Below are positions 44,778-52,336 of a DNA stretch of 64,000 nt, piece by piece. The DNA comes from Candidatus Dietzia intestinigallinarum. Lineage in GTDB: Bacteria; Actinomycetota; Actinomycetes; Mycobacteriales; Mycobacteriaceae. The translations under genes were made by a program, and so were the position numbers. The stretch spans positions 117,878 to 181,877 of the forward strand of contig DWWG01000242.1 of the NCBI GenBank assembly GCA_019119875.1. Reading direction: 5' to 3'. The notes beneath the pieces were generated by a model that saw only the letters and a program-made list of their open reading frames with translations, had not been told where the DNA came from and did no database searches. Within the stretch, counting starts at the first letter, position 1, and the number at the start of each line of letters is the position of its first letter.

Positions 44778-44796
44778 TGCGGGACCAGTGCGGGAC
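44778..44796 (+). repeat. Paired arm-type-like motifs TGCGGGACcagTGCGGGAC (11-bp phase)
   Basis: Matches CGCGGGACtgcTGCGGGAC at 50811-50829 near the other end. Confidence 0.5.
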
Positions 44797-45076
44797 AGGC
44801 CCGCCTAACACTGCGACACCCTCGAGAATGAACCAGGGCCTTCGAGGGCCGGGAGCGCGGCACCGTCATGCGTTGGACCCCGACATTCAGCTAGAAGTGA
44901 AATCGTCTGGTTAGCTCCGATCGTTGTCGTACGCCCGGTGATATAAGTGAGTTCACATCAATATGGAGGCTCTAATATGACTGCTAACGGACCTTGGGCC
45001 CCGGCCAGCAACAGCCGCACCCAAGAAATGCTCAGCCTGGCCAGCCCTAGGAGTAGCGTAAAAAGAAGAGCGGCAC

Positions 45077-45190
45077 ATGAAGTTGATCCTGATCGCCGTA
45101 GGGGTGCTCGTTGTCCTGTTCGTGATCGCCGGTATCGCAGGCAACGGTGGTGACGACGAAGTTGCGGCCGCGGGAGATGCGGTTGAGTGA
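45077..45190 (+). CDS. 37-aa membrane peptide, possibly remnant of a DUF4352-like exported protein
   Basis: MKLILIAVGVLVVLFVIAGIAGNGGDDEVAAAGDAVE; below ORF-track cutoff. Confidence 0.45.
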   Translation: MKLILIAVGVLVVLFVIAGIAGNGGDDEVAAAGDAVE

Positions 45191-45326
45191 ACACTGCCAC
45201 CTCCCACTCGCCGGCGTAGTCAACCTAGATTCGCGCAGGGTGCTGACTACGTTTATTGCGGATGGTTGCGCCAGACTGCGTGCGACTGCTGGCCCAAGCA
45301 ATTCGTGATCGAGGAGAGTTCAGGCC

Positions 45327-45917
45327 GTGAACGCACCCCGCACCCTTCGTGAGCTACTCGAGGAGGCCTCCGGTCACGGAGAGCTCTCCACGCGGCGGCT
45401 TGAGATGAAGGTGGACGCTACGAGGGAGAAGGGCCGCCTCAGTTCGAAGCTGAACAGGGCGACGATCGCGCAGATTGTCAACGGCAGTAACCGCAAGCGC
45501 CCGACGGACGACACGATCCGCGCCATCGCCTTCCTCGCCGGTGTCGACGACGAGGTCGCGTTTACAACAGCAGGACGACGCGCCCCGGGCCGGCCCTTCG
45601 CCGAAGACCTGCCCGACGGCGTCGACGACCTGACGCCCAAGGAACGCGAGGCCGCCGTGTACATGCTGCGCGTCCTGGTCCAACAACGACGGGGCCTCAA
45701 CCACCATGAAGACCAGGGCACGCAGGACCCGCCGAGCGATCCGCCGGCTGATGGAGAAGCTCGGACTGGCGGAACCCGCATGAACCCGCCTGAATGGAAC
45801 GGGAAGTCCGCAGACGAGATGTCGGACGAGGACTTCCAGGAGGCCGCTGGCACCGACGAAGTGTGGGCTGCCTACGTGCGGACCAGACGACCCGAGCTCG
45901 CAGACTGGGACTACTAG
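45327..45917 (+). CDS. HTH (XRE-like) DNA-binding protein, first gene of putative cassette
   Basis: N-terminal LNRATIAQIVNGSNRKRPTDDTIRAIAFLAGVDDEVAF; acidic C-terminus. Confidence 0.62.
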   Translation: MNAPRTLRELLEEASGHGELSTRRLEMKVDATREKGRLSSKLNRATIAQIVNGSNRKRPTDDTIRAIAFLAGVDDEVAFTTAGRRAPGRPFAEDLPDGVDDLTPKEREAAVYMLRVLVQQRRGLNHHEDQGTQDPPSDPPADGEARTGGTRMNPPEWNGKSADEMSDEDFQEAAGTDEVWAAYVRTRRPELADWDY

Positions 45918-45925
45918 GAGACGCT

Positions 45926-46495
45926 TTGCCCCTGCCTGATCTCGTGGGTGACCCCCTCGCCCTGCCACCCCGTGCAGACCCGTACTCCAGCACGTTCGCG
46001 GAAATAGCGAAGATCTTCGTCGATCGGGCACCGGCAGACCATCGCGAGTTTCGTGCACGACGCCTAGATGCGCTCGAGGCTCACGCCCGGGTCGTGGCGG
46101 GAGTGTGGGGCGACCACGTAGTGCGCGTCTGGATCAACGGCGGTTTCCTGACGCACAAGACCTGGGCGAAACCCAAAGACATCGACGCGGTCTACTTCGT
46201 ACCTCCGGACCACCTGGGGCGTGCCCACCACGGCAGGGTCGCTTCGCTTTGGACCTTGTCGGAGGTGAGTGCAACGATCGGACGGTCCGCCTCCGAGGGC
46301 GGAGGCCCCGGCGGGCATAAACTGAAGGTCGACGTGTTGAGCCCGCTCGCCGGCCTCGTCGACGCCTACGTAGCAGCAGACACCGCGATCGAGCGGCGAA
46401 TGTGGAAGCGCCAGTGGTCGACGGTAAATGGACCGGACAACAAGCCGCTGGCCGGCGTCGAGAAGGGATTCGTGGAGGTGCTCCTCAATGCCTGA
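45926..46495 (+). CDS. Nucleotidyltransferase-like protein (DUF6932-like)
   Basis: VVRVWINGGFLTHKTWAKPKDIDAVYFV (GG...DxD); TTG start with AGGAG at 45916. Confidence 0.55.
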   Translation: MPLPDLVGDPLALPPRADPYSSTFAEIAKIFVDRAPADHREFRARRLDALEAHARVVAGVWGDHVVRVWINGGFLTHKTWAKPKDIDAVYFVPPDHLGRAHHGRVASLWTLSEVSATIGRSASEGGGPGGHKLKVDVLSPLAGLVDAYVAADTAIERRMWKRQWSTVNGPDNKPLAGVEKGFVEVLLNA

Positions 46496-47492
46496 ACATG
46501 ACTACTCTGACGCCGAGCTCGATGCCATGTCCGACGCGGAGCTGCTCAAACTCGCAATCGCCGACGCCCGGACTCGCCCCACGTACGAGTTTGAGCTGAG
46601 CCAGATCTGGGGCGGCACAGTGCGCGGGTGCCCCGAGTTGGAGGAGATCTTCGTCTCGGAGACCGCACCTTCCAACGTGCGAGCGTCATTCCATCTGACC
46701 GGTGAAGGTGTCCACGGGCACAGCACTGACGCCGCCATGCTCGCAGAAGTGATTGGGGGCTTGGCGGAGTCCTCTCGCGCGCAGGCGGAGCACATGGCCA
46801 AGCGGCGCCGTCAATCTCGGCAGAAGGCCGGGGAGGTCCCAAAGGACTACGTGGCTCGTCCTCTCTTGGCCACCGGGCTGGGCGAGGGGTCTGTGACCTT
46901 TGCGCTCGAGACGACCGCAGACGACAGGCATCCCGGCGATGAGGGACTCAGCCTCTCGCCGGATTCCGACAGCCTCGACGACCAAGCGTTTCGCGCGGTG
47001 CTTGAGGTCGTAGCGTCTGACGGGCACAGTGACCGTCTGGAGGCGCTGAACGACGCGGCCCGTCGTGCGCTCCTGCCCGCAACTGACGCACTCGGCAGAG
47101 CCGACGTGGACATCGACATCACTGTCATCCAGCGAAGTCGACGTACTCAGCGGCTCCAGGTGACAACGCCGCGCGTGCGGATGCTCACCGAGGTCCTCAA
47201 GCAGCCGAGCACCGTCGAGGAGTCGGTCAAGTTCATCGCCGAGATCGACGGGTTCAAAGCTTCCGAGAGCAAGGTTTTCCTGCGCGAGGACGGAAACTCC
47301 CGGGCCTGGCACGTCAGCGAAGGCGTAATGCGTAGGGTCCGGCAACTCGCAGATCAGGAAGCTGCGCTATTCGAGTGCTCGGGCAACGTCGAGACGACGA
47401 CCACGCCTGGCAAGAAGTCTGAGACCAATAGAACGCTTTCGTCCATCGACCCGGTCAAGGGGCGACCCGAGCAACAAATGCTCAGTGAGTAG
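46488..47492 (+). CDS. Protein of unknown function, overlaps the nucleotidyltransferase-like gene
   Basis: ATG at 46488 overlaps upstream TGA; 334 aa (MPEHDYSDAELDAMSDAELLKLAIADART...); no family recognised. Confidence 0.6.
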   Translation: MPEHDYSDAELDAMSDAELLKLAIADARTRPTYEFELSQIWGGTVRGCPELEEIFVSETAPSNVRASFHLTGEGVHGHSTDAAMLAEVIGGLAESSRAQAEHMAKRRRQSRQKAGEVPKDYVARPLLATGLGEGSVTFALETTADDRHPGDEGLSLSPDSDSLDDQAFRAVLEVVASDGHSDRLEALNDAARRALLPATDALGRADVDIDITVIQRSRRTQRLQVTTPRVRMLTEVLKQPSTVEESVKFIAEIDGFKASESKVFLREDGNSRAWHVSEGVMRRVRQLADQEAALFECSGNVETTTTPGKKSETNRTLSSIDPVKGRPEQQMLSE

Positions 47493-47567
47493 CAGGATGA
47501 GAAGGGTGCTGATCGCCCCGGCGCCGCAGGCGTCCGCTTCGACAGATGCTGGGCACGGTTCAGCTGG

Positions 47568-48059
47568 ATGGCGAGGTCTTTGTTGAGCGACCCACTTGCT
47601 GACCGTGTGTTCGGCCCAAACTGCTGCTGGTATTGGCATGACGACTGCTTGGCTGAGTTGGGGTCGCTCGCCAGCATTGATGACTGGGGGCACGGCCGGT
47701 TGATGTCGATGATCGCTCGGTCAGAGTCGGGCAAGGGGCTCGTACTGGAAGGGGAGCGCGAAACGATCCACGCGCCACTTCCGCGAGCTCCGCGGGGGGT
47801 CACGAAGCCGCCGTGGGTCGGAGAGCTAAGACTGCGGGGGGATCAAGTGTATCGCAAACGCGCCTATCCGTACTGGGAGCACCGGGTCTTTTACGGTGTG
47901 CCGACCAATGACCCATGGGCGATCGTCGGGCTAGGTGCTTGGTCGAAGAGGAGCGACGACTTGAAGGCCTACGGGAAGCAGGAGGACCAGATCCGACGTG
48001 CCATGCACCGTCTCAAGTGGTTTTTTGGTCAGCAGGGCTACACGTGGAACGATCTGTGA
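47568..48059 (+). CDS. Putative RelE/HigB-superfamily-like toxin of a TAC operon
   Basis: ELRLRGDQVYRKRAYPYWEHRVFYGVP...IVGLGAWSKRSDD...KQEDQIRRAMHRLKWF; immediately upstream of antitoxin-like HTH. Confidence 0.5.
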   Translation: MARSLLSDPLADRVFGPNCCWYWHDDCLAELGSLASIDDWGHGRLMSMIARSESGKGLVLEGERETIHAPLPRAPRGVTKPPWVGELRLRGDQVYRKRAYPYWEHRVFYGVPTNDPWAIVGLGAWSKRSDDLKAYGKQEDQIRRAMHRLKWFFGQQGYTWNDL

Positions 48060-48108
48060 CACAGTTGCGTTATATGCAACAGTGGGAACCGGCTAGCTGC
48101 CGAGGAAG

Positions 48109-48507
48109 GTGATTGCAGTGCCACTACCGCACATGAGTGACGAACAACGACACACCGTCGAGCTGGCAGACGCGGAGCGTTCCCTCATTGAGGGGCTGGT
48201 CAGCCTGCGACGGGAGAGCGGAGTGACAGCGAGCGACGTCGCACGCATGATTAATCGTGACAAGTCCACGGTCTCACGCTTCGAAGCGTTGGACGGCGAC
48301 CCCCGGCTTTCCACAGTCTTCCGGTACGCCCGGGCCGTCGGTGCAGCTGTCTCGATCTCTGTGGCGCGCCGTGAAACCCCGCGCGAGCTTCACCGTGACT
48401 ACGTTGGCGTGTGGACTGGGGAGGGCATGTCGACGCAAGCGGCCAAACCCACCAAAATGTGCTCTGAGCAGAAGCCGATTTCGTTTCGGCTCTCGATCCC
48501 ACACTGA
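48109..48507 (+). CDS. HTH antitoxin (HigA-like) with possible C-terminal chaperone-addiction tail
   Basis: LVSLRRESGVTASDVARMINRDKSTVSRFEALDGDPRLSTVFRYARAVGAAVSISV plus extra ~45 aa tail. Confidence 0.72.
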   Translation: MIAVPLPHMSDEQRHTVELADAERSLIEGLVSLRRESGVTASDVARMINRDKSTVSRFEALDGDPRLSTVFRYARAVGAAVSISVARRETPRELHRDYVGVWTGEGMSTQAAKPTKMCSEQKPISFRLSIPH

Positions 48508-49004
48508 TGACGGACAAGGATCGGCAAGTCGCGCCCGCCGATGCTGGCGAACTTGCGGCGGGCATCACCGACGCAGTCACACAGTGGTTCCGTCGGGATG
48601 CTTCCACCACAGAGGCCCAGATAAACGACCTAGGATCCGGGTCTCGAAACGAGCCCACGGTCGAGTTGACGCCCAGTTGCCTGGGACAAGAGCGCGTTAT
48701 CGTCGCCCGCGTCCGCATCGCCATCGAGCATCCTGAGATTTCATTGGACTACGCCTTGGGTGCTCAGTTTCAACACGGGTATTCCGGGCCCCTACCTGAT
48801 GCGATTCTCGCTGAGTTCATGCGCGCCACCGCGGCGCCCATGCTCATCGGGATGATCCGCGGCGCCATCGCGACCGAATCTGCAATCTTTGGGGTCACCA
48901 AGATTCTCCTGCCGTACTTCATCGAAGCGCAGATTCGTACGCTCCCTGATGAGGCTTTCATCTCTGCTGCGTCTAACGCCGATGAGTCTGGTCGTACCGA
49001 CTGA
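48507..49004 (+). CDS. SecB-like chaperone (Rv1957-like) of a TAC operon
   Basis: VIVARVRIAIEHPEISLDYALGAQFQHGYSGPLPDAILAEFMRATAAPMLIGMIRGAIATESAIFGVTKILLPYFIEAQIR; ATG overlaps antitoxin TGA. Confidence 0.6.
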   Translation: MTDKDRQVAPADAGELAAGITDAVTQWFRRDASTTEAQINDLGSGSRNEPTVELTPSCLGQERVIVARVRIAIEHPEISLDYALGAQFQHGYSGPLPDAILAEFMRATAAPMLIGMIRGAIATESAIFGVTKILLPYFIEAQIRTLPDEAFISAASNADESGRTD

Positions 49005-49643
49005 ACGGCATCTGCCGCCCCTATTTGCCACTTTAGGAGACCGCCGGGACCGTACAGCGCCGAGAACGGTCCGGGAAGGTCCGCTGGATTGCCCCCTACC
49101 GGGATGCCAGCGGGCGTGAACACTCCAAGACCTTCGACCGCGAGAAAGACGCCAAGGACTGGGTGGGCGACCGGGAGAAAGAAGTCCGTGACGGTACGTG
49201 GGTGCCGCCGGACATCGCTGCAATGACGATCGCGCAGTGGTGTGAAATCTGGTACTCGGGACGCACGGGCATTGCGCCGGCCACGCTCGAGCAGTATCGC
49301 ACGATCATCGATACCGACATTATCCCGGAACTCGGGTCGATCCCTGTGCGGACGCTCAAGACCTCCCGCTGTCGGAAGTGGGTCCGCGACCTCACAGAGA
49401 CGCGGTCGTGGAGAGAGCCGATCGTAGAGAACATAGACGGCAAGAAGGTGGCGAGGCCCGACGTGCTCGCCGAGTCCACCGCCTCGACCCGCGCGCACGT
49501 GTTCGCGTCCATCCTCAAGGAAGCTGTTCAGGCGAGGGTGATCGTGCGCAAACCGATGGTCGGGATCCGGCCGCCGAAGCGCGCGGTCGAGTTGTCCACG
49601 GCCGTCGACCCTGTGGCCTTGCCGACTGGCGCGGAGCTGTGGG

Positions 49644-50252
49644 TGTATGGGACGTGTTTTCGGTAGCGATGTTCTGATGATCTGGTAGCGCGCGTACGAG
49701 CATCCGGTAGCGGGCCGCGGGGATTCGCTCGGCTCGCGCGCATTCGACCGGTGCCCGCCGTTCCAAGGCGGACGTACGGGCTGCGCGAGACACTGGGTCC
49801 GGGTTGGTGTCCGCTAGTAACCGAACGGGCAGGTGCACCGCTCTGAGTGAGTCACATGCCATCTCCGTGGGGTTCGAGGACGTGCTGCTCGTCCTCTGCG
49901 ACCTGGACGGCCACCCGGAGATTGGGGAGCGCCCTAAAGGCCCAGTTCATAACTGGTTGCCACTGGCGTAGCGAGCAGCGCATTTGGGGAGGTCAGGTTC
50001 GCGTATCCTCCGCCAACTGGGCGGGGGGCTTGGTCCATTGCTCAGCGTCAGTATTCGAAGAAGCGACACCGGCTCGGCGTGCCCGACGCGATCAAATCTA
50101 CATCCGCGCTTTCACCGCCCCTGCCCAGGCGAGCAGGGGGCGAACGGGGCGCCAGGCAAGTGCCACCTGATGCCATCGAGGCGCGCTATCCGATAGCCGT
50201 CCAAACGCTATCCGGTCGTCAGAACCGCGCTATCCGAAGCACGTCCCAAACA
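49644..50252. mobile_element. Non-autonomous (MITE-like) element with iteron-bearing terminal inverted repeats
   Basis: Ends TGTATGGGACGTG...CACGTCCCAAACA; three GGTAGCG (49662, 49684, 49706) vs three CGCTATCC (50184, 50206, 50228), all 22-bp phased; no convincing ORF. Confidence 0.78.
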
Positions 50253-50810
50253 CTGGCTCTGCGGGACGCGGCGCCTGATCTGATCGCGGAGGCGATCATC
50301 GTCGCTGCTGGGATCGGGTCGCGCCAGGGCGAGCTGCTGGGGCTGCGGCGGCGCAGCGTCGACTTCCTGCGCAAGGACATTGTCGTCGTCGAACAGGCCG
50401 TAACTCTGTCCCGCGGCGGGGCGGAGTTCCGGCCACCGAACACCCGGCAGGCGCTGCGACGCATCCCGGTCGGAGACGTGGTGATCGACGCGATCGCACG
50501 CCACCTCGAGAAGTACCCCTGCGAGCCGGACGAGGCGATCTTCCGCAAGCGGATGGGCCGGCTACACCGCCGGTCTGCGTTCGGGGTCTTGTGGCGCAAG
50601 GCCCGGCAGGAGGCCGGCGCCCGGGACACCCTGCGCTGGCACGAGCTGCGTCACTTCTACGCCTCCACGCTGATCGCCGGCGGAGCCTCGGTGCGAGAGG
50701 TCATGGAGCGGATGGGACACACGAGCGCCAAGGAAACCATCGCCAGGTACTCCCGCCTGTGGCCGGACCGGACCGAGTCCACGCGGGCCCTGGTTGACTC
50801 CGCACTCTCC

Positions 50811-50829
50811 CGCGGGACTGCTGCGGGAC
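50811..50829 (+). repeat. Paired arm-type-like motifs CGCGGGACtgcTGCGGGAC (11-bp phase) inside integrase 3' end
   Basis: Same motif and phase as 44778-44796. Confidence 0.5.
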
Positions 50830-50871
50830 CACAGCCGCTCACAGGCCGCTGACCTGCACCTGCTACCTGTC

Positions 50872-50895
50872 TCCGGCTTACAGGCCGGCTCGTTC
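50872..50895 (+). repeat. Right att-site direct repeat (displaced rnpB 3' end)
   Basis: TCCGGCTTACAGGCCGGCTCGTTC identical to 44656-44679. Confidence 0.88.
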
Positions 50896-50960
50896 ACCGA
50901 TCATCGCCGCCCGGCCGGGTGGCCGCTCGAGCGTGTGCAGGCCCGGTGGGAGTCGAGAAA

Positions 50961-51006
50961 TGCACGTCATGGGCGGGGCCGGGAGTGGATCCGCCCATGA
51001 CGTGCA
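50961..51006 (-). terminator. Strong hairpin, likely terminator of the minus-strand secreted-protein gene
   Basis: 16-bp perfect inverted repeat TGCACGTCATGGGCGG/CCGCCCATGACGTGCA, TTTCT on minus-strand exit. Confidence 0.65.
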
Positions 51007-51022
51007 CCCGACATCGTGCGGT

Positions 51023-51820
51023 TTACGAGGGGAGGATCCCCTCGATGCTTCCGAGCACGTCGTCGAGGCTGCCCGAGGCTCCGCCCTCGAGTTCGAAGTC
51101 GGTCGTCTCGCAGCCGAGCGTGAAGTTGTCGACCGCGACGTTCTCCGCCGTGTTGTCGCGAGTCTTCTGGACGCCGTACTCGGTGACCACCGCGTCAGGG
51201 TTGAGGTCGATGATCTCGTCGAGGGTCATCCGCGTGTTGCTCGGGATCGGCTCGCCGTCCTCGCCTTCGAGTGTGCGGGTGACCCAGAACTGGTCGTCGT
51301 CGCCGGGGTCGGCTGTCGACCAGCCATCTGCGGCGGGCGGGCTCCACACGATGGTGGCGAATCCGATGTCGCTGCCGGCGCGGTCCTCGTCGTCATGCAG
51401 GTTCGCGTTGTTGAGCCGGATCTGCAGCGCCGGTGCCTGGCCCTCAGAGGTGTACTCGAAGCTCAGCGGGGCCAGGCCGTCCCCGTCGCGAAGGAGGTCG
51501 GCCAGCGGCGCCTCGTCGGCATCCTTGTACAGCGATGACCCCTGCTCCGGGCTCGTGGGCAGTGTGAGCGCCGCGGCCCCCACAGTTTCCGGGGCTCCGT
51601 CGACCTCGGCGATCTCCGCCGCGGTCTCGTCGTCGGGTGTGAACCATCCGGAACCGGCCAGGGTCTCCGGGGTCACCACCTGGGTGCCGCAGTCATCCGG
51701 ACCCGCCAGGCTGCCCGGAAGAGATGACTGCGCTCCTGCGATGGGGGCCGATAGTGCTGCGCCGGCGCCGAACGCGGCGGCCACCGAGGCCACTGCGGCT
51801 GATCGGACGAGGTTGTTCAT
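51023..51820 (-). CDS. Secreted protein of unknown function
   Basis: MNNLVRSAAVASVAAAFGAGAALSAPIAGAQ signal peptide; acidic mature protein with two Cys. Confidence 0.75.
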   Translation of the reverse strand: MNNLVRSAAVASVAAAFGAGAALSAPIAGAQSSLPGSLAGPDDCGTQVVTPETLAGSGWFTPDDETAAEIAEVDGAPETVGAAALTLPTSPEQGSSLYKDADEAPLADLLRDGDGLAPLSFEYTSEGQAPALQIRLNNANLHDDEDRAGSDIGFATIVWSPPAADGWSTADPGDDDQFWVTRTLEGEDGEPIPSNTRMTLDEIIDLNPDAVVTEYGVQKTRDNTAENVAVDNFTLGCETTDFELEGGASGSLDDVLGSIEGILPS

Positions 51821-52146
51821 GTGTTCCCCTTCTGCTCTTCGCGACCGTCGCCCTGACGGGTGCGAGATGGTGGTGCTGCTCACAATCGGCAGCTGCGCGC
51901 CACACAACCTCAGGGGCGTCGGGGGCTCAACCGGTCCGGGCCGAAGTCGGGTCGTGAATCACAGTGCACCGCACCGGAATTCGCAGCTCGCAGCGGGTCC
52001 GCGAACGTCAGGTGAGAGAAAAGTGCTCTATCTCGAAGTGGGGGGATCGGTGTCGGTGGTGGTGGTCTGAACGATGCGGGCCACCGCCGATCGTGCCACG
52101 GTACGCTCCGTGTGGGGCCCAGCATTCCGACCGGAGGAGACCTGCC

Positions 52147-52320
52147 ATGGCCGACGACAAGTGGTATTACGACCTCGCCACGGGCGAAGCCGTGCAGGGC
52201 AAGGTCAGCGGCTGGGAGAACCGGATGGGCCCGTATGACAGTCGCGGGGAGGCCGAGGCCGCACTGGCCAGGGCCAGGGCCCGCAACGAGGCGTGGGACG
52301 CCCAGGATGAGGACGACTGA
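52147..52320 (+). CDS. Small conserved-looking protein (57 aa)
   Basis: GGAGG upstream; MADDKWYYDLATGEAVQGKVSGWENRMGPYDSRGEAEAALARARARNEAWDAQDEDD. Confidence 0.72.
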   Translation: MADDKWYYDLATGEAVQGKVSGWENRMGPYDSRGEAEAALARARARNEAWDAQDEDD

Positions 52321-52336
52321 CCTCCCACCCGCAGGG

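Larger units (their letters stand above)
49037..50852 (+). pseudogene. Tyrosine recombinase (phage-type integrase) split by an insertion
   Basis: N-part 49037-49642 (GKVRWIAPYRDASGREHSKTFDREKDAKDWV...LPTGAELW); C-part 50256-50852 (ALRDAAPDL...GSRQGELLGLRR...HELRHFYASTLI...GHTSAKETIARYSRLWPD). Confidence 0.87.

Noticed and set aside
44860-44980. Specific -10/-35 promoter calls at the left end of the island
   Set aside because: AT-richer stretch present, but no boxes convincing enough to report.
49847-50170. ORFs inside the 0.6 kb insertion as a transposase
   Set aside because: Translation has no transposase motif and runs through the right-end iteron region; fragment ISVGFEDVLLVLCDLDGHPE looks coding-like but is too short to assign.
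49642-50256. Clean target-site duplication for the iteron element
   Set aside because: Flanks offer at most 2-3 bp (GG or TGG) of ambiguous duplication; the exact boundaries cannot be fixed without an empty site.
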